Below, in pieces: positions 1 through 8,262 of a stretch of DNA of 64,000 nt (its first letter is position 1; each line of letters opens with the position of its first letter). Origin of the DNA: Sphingobacteriales bacterium (GTDB lineage: Bacteria; Bacteroidota; Bacteroidia; Chitinophagales; LD1). The stretch covers positions 310,001 through 374,000 of the forward strand of contig JADFDM010000002.1 of the NCBI GenBank assembly GCA_018262795.1, given 5' to 3'. Under the pieces are notes generated by a model. The model did no database searches, was not told where the DNA came from, and worked only from the letters and a program-made list of their open reading frames with translations. Position numbers and translations under genes: made by a program.

Positions 1-2119
1 TGCGGGAGGAAACCACTGAAAGGTTAAAGGGTAGTAACCTCAAAGAATCTGCGGCAAAGTTATAGCCCCCTGAAAAATTTATCTGATCAAAGAGGCCTAC
101 TTTCTTTTCATGGTTTACCGAATCCTTTTTGTCGAACACTTTCATTTCAAAGTTATTGGCCAGTCCAAAATAAATAGAGCCTTCTCTTCCCATTCCCGGG
201 TAACCATACACCGCATCCGGCTCAAACACCGGATAACGCAAAGGAGTACCGAACCGATCCTGCTGCACAGTGCGGTAAAAACCCCACTGACGAGTACTAA
301 AATCGGGATGATAATTGAAAGAAACTGTTGGAGTGAATACGTGCTTTAGTGCCTTTATATACTTGTTCTTAAACTTGAAAATACCGATCATTTTGGTACT
401 GAGAGAAAGAGACACATTAAAATTTCTGCTTGAATTAAATTTCCAAGAAGTATCGCTCACTACTCGGCCGTAAGTAGTGTCAATATATCCATCGCTACCA
501 ATAGTATAAAGAGTATCGGGGTTCCATGATTTGCTAATCGTTTTAAAATAAGTGCGTTCCTGATAACTGAAAGCAGGATTGATGTTCAGGTATTTGAATA
601 GGGTAATAGGGGCATCAATACTCAGAGCCTGGTTAATTCCAAATCGAAACTTATTCAGCGTTTGCTGCTGAAATAAAATCGAGTCATAAGTATTCAACAC
701 GTTTTGAAATTCGAAAGAATAAGTCAGTCCAATATTTTCATACCATTTAGGCTTGCCTGTTTGCACCTTGCTTTTAAACGGTGACACGCGCGACATAGAT
801 AATCGAACAGTGGGAAGTGTAAACCCAATGGTACGGTTAAGCAGGTTTTGAGTATGCCTGAAATTCATGGACAGGCTAAACGGGGTGCCGGCAAAGTTGT
901 GAGAGAAATTGATGCCCGATTGGAAGGAAGTATTCAACACCCGAACATCTGCGACCAAATTGGCTTGATAGTAATCCTGCGTTTGCATTTGCACGCTGGC
1001 TCCAAAAGTGGAATTGGGCATAGAGCGCGGGTCTTGATTATGGGTCCAGCTAAAAGCATACGAATTGCTTGGCTTAGCCCCCGGCAAATCAGGATCAGGA
1101 GCATTGGTTCGGATGTATCCAAAACTTAAAGCTCCCGTAAATTTATAGCGGAGCGCATATTGTGCCGCCACGTTCACTCCAAAACTTCCTTCGGTAGTAA
1201 CCATGCCGGTAAACTTTAGTGCTAAATAATCATTGACCGACCAGTAATACCCTCCATTTTGCAGGAAAAAGTAAGGAGTGCCGGCTGCGGTGCTTCTTTC
1301 TCCGTATTCGGGCACCACCAAGCCCGACCTTCGTCCCTGCTTCACCGGAAACATTCCGAAGGGAAGAAATAAGGGAGTCGGCACATCTCCAATCCACAAA
1401 TTGGCAGGGCCGGTCACCATCACTTTATTGGGAACAATCTTTACCTTCTTCGACTTAAAATAAAAATGTGGGTGGTCTAAATCGCAGGTGGTGTATTCGG
1501 ATGATTTGCCAAACCATTCGTCATACTCATTCTTTTTAACTACTTCACTGTGGATATAGGCATCCCCCTCTTTAGTGGTTACTCTATAAATTTTCCCTTT
1601 CTTGGTTTTAAAGTTGTAAGCCATACTATCCGACTCATAGTCCTTGCCATCATCGGTAAAAACTGGGGCTTGAACATAGCGACCGGTGCTGTCGGTCTCT
1701 CCTCTTGCATACAGCGTAAAGTTGTTCCAGTCAAATTCAATTTTTCGTGCATTAAGTTTTATCTTTTGATAGGTCAGTTGCGACCCGTTGTAGAGATACA
1801 TCTTCTTCTCATTCATATCGTACACCAACGAGTCTTCTGCTTGGTAAGTGATCACATCCTGAATCTCACTTTGATCGGCCATATCTATGGTGTCCACCGA
1901 AAGGGAATCCGTAGTACTAATAGAATCAATGGGGAGAAGAAGTGAGGAATCAATGGTCTCCGTTCGCAAACTTTCTGCTTCCGCTCCGAGCCTGCTGTTA
2001 ACAAGTGGAGTATCTTGATGAAGTATTTCCGCCCTCCAATTCCCTGCCTTTGCTACATTTATAAAATTGGACAGTAAAAACAGGGCTGTTGTTAAAAACA
2101 CGAGTGCAATAGGTTTCAA
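1..2119 (-). CDS. Putative LPS-assembly outer membrane protein, LptD/OstA-like (3' end truncated by window edge)
   Basis: The complement is an open frame from a TTG at 2119 (LKPIALVFLTTALFLLSNFINVAKAGNWRAEILHQDTP...QAEDSLVYDMNEKKMYLYNGSQLTYQKIKLNARKIEFDWNNFTLYARGETDSTGRYVQAPVFTDDGKDYESDSMAYNFKTKKGKIYRVTTKEGDAYIHSEVVKKNEYDEW). This is an OstA-type N-terminus followed by beta-barrel-like sequence. It is missing from the supplied ORF track, presumably because it runs off the window. Start codon uncertain. Confidence 0.8.
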   Translation of the reverse strand, partial: MKPIALVFLTTALFLLSNFINVAKAGNWRAEILHQDTPLVNSRLGAEAESLRTETIDSSLLLPIDSISTTDSLSVDTIDMADQSEIQDVITYQAEDSLVYDMNEKKMYLYNGSQLTYQKIKLNARKIEFDWNNFTLYARGETDSTGRYVQAPVFTDDGKDYESDSMAYNFKTKKGKIYRVTTKEGDAYIHSEVVKKNEYDEWFGKSSEYTTCDLDHPHFYFKSKKVKIVPNKVMVTGPANLWIGDVPTPLFLPFGMFPVKQGRRSGLVVPEYGERSTAAGTPYFFLQNGGYYWSVNDYLALKFTGMVTTEGSFGVNVAAQYALRYKFTGALSFGYIRTNAPDPDLPGAKPSNSYAFSWTHNQDPRSMPNSTFGASVQMQTQDYYQANLVADVRVLNTSFQSGINFSHNFAGTPFSLSMNFRHTQNLLNRTIGFTLPTVRLSMSRVSPFKSKVQTGKPKWYENIGLTYSFEFQNVLNTYDSILFQQQTLNKFRFGINQALSIDAPITLFKYLNINPAFSYQERTYFKTISKSWNPDTLYTIGSDGYIDTTYGRVVSDTSWKFNSSRNFNVSLSLSTKMIGIFKFKNKYIKALKHVFTPTVSFNYHPDFSTRQWGFYRTVQQDRFGTPLRYPVFEPDAVYGYPGMGREGSIYFGLANNFEMKVFDKKDSVNHEKKVGLFDQINFSGGYNFAADSLRLLPFNLSVVSSR

Positions 2120-2237
2120 TTGCCCCGGGCGGGAATATATTTGATATGGAAATTTCAATCAGCAAGCATTAGTAAATTACAAAACACCGTTGCAATAATA
2201 CATATCGGTGTCGAGTCAAAAATAAAAAATCCGAAAC

Positions 2238-3695
2238 GTGAGAATTCAGAGCTTATTGTGCATAGTATTTTTACTGACTATCCTTGAAGTCACTGCCGGA
2301 AATGACTTTACCTTAAAGACGGTTGTCATTGATGCCGGGCATGGGGGAAAAGACCCGGGAGCCACCGGTCCCGGCAAAACATTAGAAAAGGAGGTAGCCC
2401 TTTCCGTAGCTCTTAAACTCGGAGCAGATATCAAGAAAAACTATCCTGATGTTAACGTGATTTTTACTCGTAAAACTGATGTGTTTATTGAACTGCATGA
2501 GCGGGCTGAAATAGCCAATCGCAACAAAGCTGATTTATTTATCTCCATTCACTGCAACTCAGCCACCAACCCACAGGCTTATGGCAGTAGCTGCTATGTA
2601 CTCGGACTTCATAAAACCGAAGCCAATCTCGATGTGGCCAAGCGAGAGAACGCTGTTATTTTATTAGAGGATAACCGCGATAAGAATTATGAGTTTGACC
2701 CCAATACCCCTGAAGGTCATATTATCATGAGTATGAAACAAAATGCCTTTCTCGACCAGAGCATTTCTATAGCGTCAAAAGTAGAAGAGAGTATAGAAAA
2801 TGGTGCCCGAAGAAAAAGTAGAGGCGTAAAGCAAGCGGGGTTCTATGTACTCTACAAAACTACCATGCCCAGCATTTTGGCTGAAATAGGATTCATTTCT
2901 AATCCTGATGAAGAGAAATTTTTGAAATCTAATGCCGGACAAGATAAAATTGCAGATGCCCTGTTCAATGCTTTCAGTGGATACAAGAAGGAGATTGAAC
3001 AAAGCGAAGGAGAGCAATATGCCTATGAAGAAGCAAAGAAAATACAGAGTGATACCGGTAAAAATGATACGCAGTTGATGGAGGCCGCTAAAAATGTAGT
3101 GAGCGAACCCAAAAAAGAAGAAAAGAAACCGGAGATAAAACCGGCACCGGAAACCAAATCTAGCACAGAAACAAAAACGGATACAGATTTTGTAACGCTC
3201 GCGAGCGGAAAAAAAATAAAGAAACCTTCGGAGAGCGAAAGCGGTGGCGGAAAAATTGTTGTAGTTGCACCTACTCCTGAACCCTCTAAAACAGAACCAA
3301 TTCCGGTAGCATCTAAAGAAGAAGTAACAGAAAATAAGGAGGCCGCACCTACTCCTGTAAAAGCAGCACCGGAAAAAAGTAATCAACCACCGGTAAGCGA
3401 AAAAACGGAGGTAAAATCAAGTGCTAATAACGGTGTGATTTTTAAGATACAACTCTTTGCTTTGCGAGGAGAGTTGAAAGAGCGCGACAAACTGATAACA
3501 CTATTCGGAACCATTTCGAGCGAACTATTATCGAACGGTATTACCCGGTATTATGGTGGCAATGTGAAAGATTACAGGGAGGCGACTAAGCTGCTGAACA
3601 CTGCAAAAAACAATGGCTACACAAGTTCTTTTATAGTTGGTTTCCAAAAAGGAGAGCGACTAAATTCAGAACAGATGAAAGAATACATTCGTTAG
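2238..3695 (+). CDS. N-acetylmuramoyl-L-alanine amidase (Amidase_3) with K/E/P-rich linker and SPOR-like C-terminus
   Basis: VVIDAGHGGKDPGATG, SIHCNSA and LAEIGFISN motifs; low-complexity linker; C-terminal VIFKIQLFAL... SPOR-like segment. GTG start. Confidence 0.9.
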   Translation: MRIQSLLCIVFLLTILEVTAGNDFTLKTVVIDAGHGGKDPGATGPGKTLEKEVALSVALKLGADIKKNYPDVNVIFTRKTDVFIELHERAEIANRNKADLFISIHCNSATNPQAYGSSCYVLGLHKTEANLDVAKRENAVILLEDNRDKNYEFDPNTPEGHIIMSMKQNAFLDQSISIASKVEESIENGARRKSRGVKQAGFYVLYKTTMPSILAEIGFISNPDEEKFLKSNAGQDKIADALFNAFSGYKKEIEQSEGEQYAYEEAKKIQSDTGKNDTQLMEAAKNVVSEPKKEEKKPEIKPAPETKSSTETKTDTDFVTLASGKKIKKPSESESGGGKIVVVAPTPEPSKTEPIPVASKEEVTENKEAAPTPVKAAPEKSNQPPVSEKTEVKSSANNGVIFKIQLFALRGELKERDKLITLFGTISSELLSNGITRYYGGNVKDYREATKLLNTAKNNGYTSSFIVGFQKGERLNSEQMKEYIR

Positions 3696-3757
3696 CCTTT
3701 ATCCACTACATTTTTATTTATGGTTCAAAACCATATTTTTGAGAAAACTTACTATTA

Positions 3758-4735
3758 GTGACAAATCAGGCGAAGGTTGGGATATTTTCCACTATCACAG
3801 TTGCCATTTTCATTCTGGGCTTTTACTTCCTTAAAGGGATAGATGTATTCGAAAGAAAGAATTCATACTACGCGGTTTATGACCGGGTGGATGGCCTTTA
3901 TAAATCAAATGAGGTAGAAATTAACGGGTTTACCGTAGGCCGCGTGGGCGATATGGAGCGCGATCCGGTTACAGGTAAGATTGTTGTTCGCCTGGACTTA
4001 AATACGGATCTGAAGGTACCCGACAGCGACAGCACCTCCGCACAACTCTTTTCCACCGACTTTCTCGGCACCAAAAAGATCAAACTTATTTTTGGCACTG
4101 CCAACACATACCTGAAAGAAGGCGATACCATTAATACGTATTTCAAGCGCGACCTTACCGAGCAAATTGGCTCACAAATTGACCCTATTATTGGGGATGT
4201 AAAAAAGTTGATTCCCACACTTGACAGCACCATTTACTTTATTAAATACGTGATGGATCCGAGCAATCCACGTGGTATTTATACTACGCTGGAGGGCGTG
4301 AATGAAGCCATTGCAAAGGTGAATGATATACTGGCTGCCAATGAAGAGAATCTTCAACTCTCGATCAAGCATATTGAAGGGCTCACTGGAAATATCGAGA
4401 AGAACAATGCACAGATCACCAACATACTTGGCAACTTCTCTAATCTGTCCGACTCTCTGCAACAAGCCAATCTGAAACAAACAGTTACCAACCTGAACAA
4501 CACCATTACTGAATTAAATGGAGTAGTGGCCGATATTAACCAAGGCAAGGGAACTTTGGGAAAAATAATAAAGCAGGATGACCTTTATACTGCGATTGAT
4601 ACAGCCGTTGCCAATCTCAATATTTTATTGAAGGATGTGAAACAGCGCCCTTACCGGTACATCAGCATTAATGTACTCGGCAGTAAAAAAGCGGAGAAGC
4701 GCAGAGAATTGAAATACAACGAAAGCGGGAAATAA
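3758..4735 (+). CDS. MlaD/MCE-family lipid transport protein
   Basis: N-terminal TM then YYAVYDRVDGLYKSNEVEINGFTVGRVGDMERDP MCE domain and coiled-coil C-terminus. Confidence 0.88.
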   Translation: MTNQAKVGIFSTITVAIFILGFYFLKGIDVFERKNSYYAVYDRVDGLYKSNEVEINGFTVGRVGDMERDPVTGKIVVRLDLNTDLKVPDSDSTSAQLFSTDFLGTKKIKLIFGTANTYLKEGDTINTYFKRDLTEQIGSQIDPIIGDVKKLIPTLDSTIYFIKYVMDPSNPRGIYTTLEGVNEAIAKVNDILAANEENLQLSIKHIEGLTGNIEKNNAQITNILGNFSNLSDSLQQANLKQTVTNLNNTITELNGVVADINQGKGTLGKIIKQDDLYTAIDTAVANLNILLKDVKQRPYRYISINVLGSKKAEKRRELKYNESGK

Positions 4736-4772
4736 AACCGAATAGGATTGCCTGCACAACAAATTTCACTGT

Positions 4773-6335
4773 TTGCGTTTAGTTTTTTACATTTTTGCTC
4801 ACGTGCGCATTTCTCCTGTCAACTCTTTTGCAATTCTACTTTTAAATACGGCTCTCCTCTTTCTGAATTTGCCGTTTGCCTCAGCACAAGAAGAAAAGAA
4901 AGAAGTGGAAATTATCAATGCCGATTATTTGAAATTTCAGGAGATAAACGGAAAGAAATACACCCGCTTAGTAGGCAATGTAGAGCTAAAGCAAGACGAA
5001 ATTTATATGTGGTGCGACAGTGCCAATCTTGACAAAGAGACCAACTCGGTAGATGCTTGGGGGCACATTCATATTCAGCAGGACACCATTCATGCCTATT
5101 CCAATGTGCTGCACCATGATGGGAACAAGAAATTTTCTACCCTTACGGGAAACGCGCGCATCACTAACTCAAAGATGATTCTTTATACCGAACAGCTTTT
5201 TTACAATGTGAAAAATAAAATCGCTTTCTATCTCGATTGCGGAAAAGTGGTAAAAGACTCTACCGTGATTGACAGCGAAAAAGGATATTACTACAGCAAT
5301 ACCAATGAAGTTTACTTTAATCACGATGTAAATATTAATGACCCGAACTACCGACTCTTTTCCGATACACTGCGCTATAATGTGCAAACCAAGATTTCAA
5401 CTTTTTACGGCAATACGGAAATCACCAATAAAGACAGCAAAATATATTGCGATAACGGCTGGTATGATAGTGAAAAGGACATTTCATCGTTCGGGAAAAA
5501 TACGGTGATCAACAATCCTCCACAGCGAATCACCGCAGACAGCTTGTATTACGAGCGATTTCAAGGGTACGGAAAGGCTATCGGAAATTTTACTTGGGCC
5601 GACTCCAGTATGGAAACCGAGATACATGGCCAGTATGGCGAATACTACGACAACCGCCAGTATGTGATGGCTACCGATCACCCGTTACTGATTTACAAAA
5701 TGGATAAGGACTCGCTCTTTCTAACGGCCGACACTCTGAAATCGCTCAACCGATCGGAGAATGACAGTATTAAAAACTTCTTTGCCTACTATCATGCCAG
5801 GATGTTTATGAAAGATATGCAGGGAGTATGCGATTCTATGTTCTATTCCTTTGAAGACTCTACTTTTAGAATGTATCACAATCCGGTGGTGTGGAGCAAC
5901 AATACCCAGATAAGCGGAGACACCATGTATTTGGCAACGAAGAACAATAAGCCCGACAAACTCAGTATTTATCAGACAGGGTTTATTATTTCTCCTTCGG
6001 GGAAGAAATATTTCGACCAAATAAAAGGAACGAATATGTTTGGCTATTTCGACAGCACCGGATTAGCGCGCTTAGATGTAGAAGGCAATGCGGAGAGCCT
6101 TTACTTTGGGAAAAATGACAAGGATAAATATGTAGGCAACAACAAAGCGTTGAGCACCAATATCTCCCTTTACTTCTCCGACAAGAAAATTAGTCGCATC
6201 GTGTTTAAAGAAAAGCCCGAAGCGGTATTTACCCCTATGAAAATGCTGACTGCCGACCAATTTAAACTCAAGGGTTTTAACTGGCAAGTGGATCGAAAAC
6301 CCCAAAGCCGGGAGAGCTTGTTAGAATATAAATAA
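4773..6335 (+). CDS. OstA-like / LptA-domain periplasmic protein
   Basis: INADYLKFQEINGKKYTRLVGNVELKQDEIYMWCDSANLDKETNSVDAWGHIHIQQDTIHAYSNVLHHDGNKK: repeated OstA-like beta-jellyroll signature. TTG or GTG start, uncertain. Confidence 0.85.
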   Translation: MRLVFYIFAHVRISPVNSFAILLLNTALLFLNLPFASAQEEKKEVEIINADYLKFQEINGKKYTRLVGNVELKQDEIYMWCDSANLDKETNSVDAWGHIHIQQDTIHAYSNVLHHDGNKKFSTLTGNARITNSKMILYTEQLFYNVKNKIAFYLDCGKVVKDSTVIDSEKGYYYSNTNEVYFNHDVNINDPNYRLFSDTLRYNVQTKISTFYGNTEITNKDSKIYCDNGWYDSEKDISSFGKNTVINNPPQRITADSLYYERFQGYGKAIGNFTWADSSMETEIHGQYGEYYDNRQYVMATDHPLLIYKMDKDSLFLTADTLKSLNRSENDSIKNFFAYYHARMFMKDMQGVCDSMFYSFEDSTFRMYHNPVVWSNNTQISGDTMYLATKNNKPDKLSIYQTGFIISPSGKKYFDQIKGTNMFGYFDSTGLARLDVEGNAESLYFGKNDKDKYVGNNKALSTNISLYFSDKKISRIVFKEKPEAVFTPMKMLTADQFKLKGFNWQVDRKPQSRESLLEYK

Positions 6336-6360
6336 AAAAGCCCCGCACCGCAGGGCTTTT
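6336..6360. terminator. Rho-independent terminator between convergent genes
   Basis: AAAAGCCC-N9-GGGCTTTT inverted repeat with flanking A/T tracts. Confidence 0.8.
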
Positions 6361-6381
6361 CTATTTCTTCCTACAATGATA

Positions 6382-7215
6382 TTAATACCAAAACAGGAGA
6401 TCAAATTTGTAAACATCGTAGGTGGCCGTGTACTTATTATCACAGGTTCCATCTCCAAAATCAACAATCACAGGAGTGGGGTCGTTATTACTGTGAATGG
6501 TTACGATACCACTGGAGAGATACCGACAATTTAACTTCCACAAAATATCTTTAGAGACAGCATCCCAAGGGTTTCCATTAAATCCAACACCGCTACTTAC
6601 TGCTTGACCAGTGTATTCATCATCCGAAATAATCAAGGTGCTGAAACCGCCTGTTTGAACCGAACTGCGAGTGGCCTCCCAAGTACAGACCTTACCGTCA
6701 GGAGTTGTAGCCTTTGCATTGGTAATGGTATCTACAAAGGTGCGAGAGTTAGCATTCGGGCTGGTATTGGCCAATGCGTAATGGCCTTCTAACTTTACCC
6801 CATTCACATAGTAGTTAGTGAAAGAAACATCTACATGCGCACCGGGATTGTGTAAGTAATCGGTAAATACCGCAGTCAATACCCCTTTGCGGGTAACTCC
6901 GTATTGGTCGGTGCAGCCTACATTTCCAAAATCAACAGTTACAGTTTTGGGGAAAGTAGTGAAATCGTTAGGGCTAAGTGTAACGTTAGCGCAAATAGCA
7001 TTAATGCCGCCTATCCCTTCATTTTTACCATTTAAACTATTCTCCGCAGCCGCGTCATTCACCGTTTTGTTTACATCCTTAAACAGATTGTCAACGGTAG
7101 TGTAAGAGGTGCCGGCATCGGCATCAAAGGTCTTTGGTTTTGGTTTGGTGCAGGCAGAAAAAATTAAACCACTCAACACTACCAGGGCGAAGGAGAAACG
7201 AATTTTCTTTTTCAT
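6382..7215 (-). CDS. Hypothetical lipoprotein
   Basis: Start taken at ATG 7215 (MKKKIRFSFALVVLSGLIFSACTKPK: signal peptide plus lipobox), internal to the listed ORF. Confidence 0.65.
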   Translation of the reverse strand: MKKKIRFSFALVVLSGLIFSACTKPKPKTFDADAGTSYTTVDNLFKDVNKTVNDAAAENSLNGKNEGIGGINAICANVTLSPNDFTTFPKTVTVDFGNVGCTDQYGVTRKGVLTAVFTDYLHNPGAHVDVSFTNYYVNGVKLEGHYALANTSPNANSRTFVDTITNAKATTPDGKVCTWEATRSSVQTGGFSTLIISDDEYTGQAVSSGVGFNGNPWDAVSKDILWKLNCRYLSSGIVTIHSNNDPTPVIVDFGDGTCDNKYTATYDVYKFDLLFWY

Positions 7216-7699
7216 TGGATTGGATTTTGGTTTGTAAATAAAAAAGGAAAATTGTTTCATACCAATGTTTGGGCTTAGTTTATTTGTTAACTAACGGAGA
7301 GGCCATTTTTTTAGTATGTGCTCAGAAGGGTTAAAGGGAGAAGGCGGATGAGTTTGCCGGTAACTAAAGTAAAATATCTCAGTGGCTTCCACGGCATGGT
7401 TTTATTGCGGTCAATTGCTACTGTGGTTTCCACATTTTCTATACTGGTTGTTACTTGCACGAGGCTGCCTTAAAAATACCCTCCCAACAATATCCGCCTA
7501 AAATAATGAGAGATGCTCCTCGCTTGCTCATTAATCTGTAAGGGCTAAAGATTCTGCACCGAATTCTAAATCTACAAATGCGGAAGCCTCCCATCTCTAT
7601 TATTCATTTCCATGAAGGTTCGTTTTTAAAAAAATATTCTTCCATTTTATGCAATTTCATATACTTTGCGTCTTATTGTTAAACAAAAAAACAACTACC

Positions 7700-8137
7700 A
7701 TGAAAAGAATGAAAATCACCACACTGGTTTTAATGCTGGCAGCAGTTGGCTGCTCCTTTAAAACCGCATCGGCACAGTCTGATGCAAACAAAGATGAGGC
7801 GAAGAAAGGCGCCAAAGAGATTACCAAGTTTGCCGCCAACAAAATACTGGGCGACAACGATCTCAGTTTTATTGACATGCTTTCTGTAAAAGATGCTACC
7901 ATGAGCCGGGGCAAAGGAGAAGCCAAAAAAGAAGTAACCTTGAAAGGCAAAACCTTTACAGCCGGAGAAAAACTTAGTGAGGAAGATGCGGCCATCATTA
8001 ACAAAGCCATAGCCGAGTATAACAAAACTAACAAACCCACAAAAGCAGAAGGTAAATCGCGCGGATCGGCCGATTGTTACTATTACTGCTACTACGATTA
8101 CTATGGCAACTATGTTTGCTATTGGTATTGCGACTAA
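7700..8137 (+). CDS. Small secreted protein/lipoprotein with Tyr/Cys-rich C-terminal tail
   Basis: ATG at 7700 (MKRMKITTLVLMLAAVGCSFKTASAQ signal sequence); ends GSADCYYYCYYDYYGNYVCYWYCD. Confidence 0.7.
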   Translation: MKRMKITTLVLMLAAVGCSFKTASAQSDANKDEAKKGAKEITKFAANKILGDNDLSFIDMLSVKDATMSRGKGEAKKEVTLKGKTFTAGEKLSEEDAAIINKAIAEYNKTNKPTKAEGKSRGSADCYYYCYYDYYGNYVCYWYCD

Positions 8138-8247
8138 GATTTTCTTTGGGTATAATTTCAAGCGCCATCTCTATTCGGGGTGGCGTTTGTGTTTTATCCA
8201 TCTTCCACCAAGCGGCCAACCGGTAATCTTGGAATACGGTCTTTGTT

Positions 8248-8255
8248 TATATTTG
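8248..8255 (+). promoter_or_regulatory. Candidate Bacteroidota -7 element (TAnnTTTG)
   Basis: TATATTTG 8 nt before the ATG at 8263; TTG at 8229-8231 could be the -33 element. Confidence 0.45.
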
Positions 8256-8262
8256 ACCGTTC

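Noticed and set aside
110-1945. Plus-strand ORFs 110-349, 848-1129, 1278-1463, 1550-1945
   Set aside because: Antisense to the LptD-like minus-strand frame, which reads through the parts I translated and matches a family.
2775-3386. Minus-strand Phe/Arg-rich 203-aa ORF
   Set aside because: Antisense to the K/E-rich linker of the amidase; AAA/GAA codons read in reverse give TTT/TTC.
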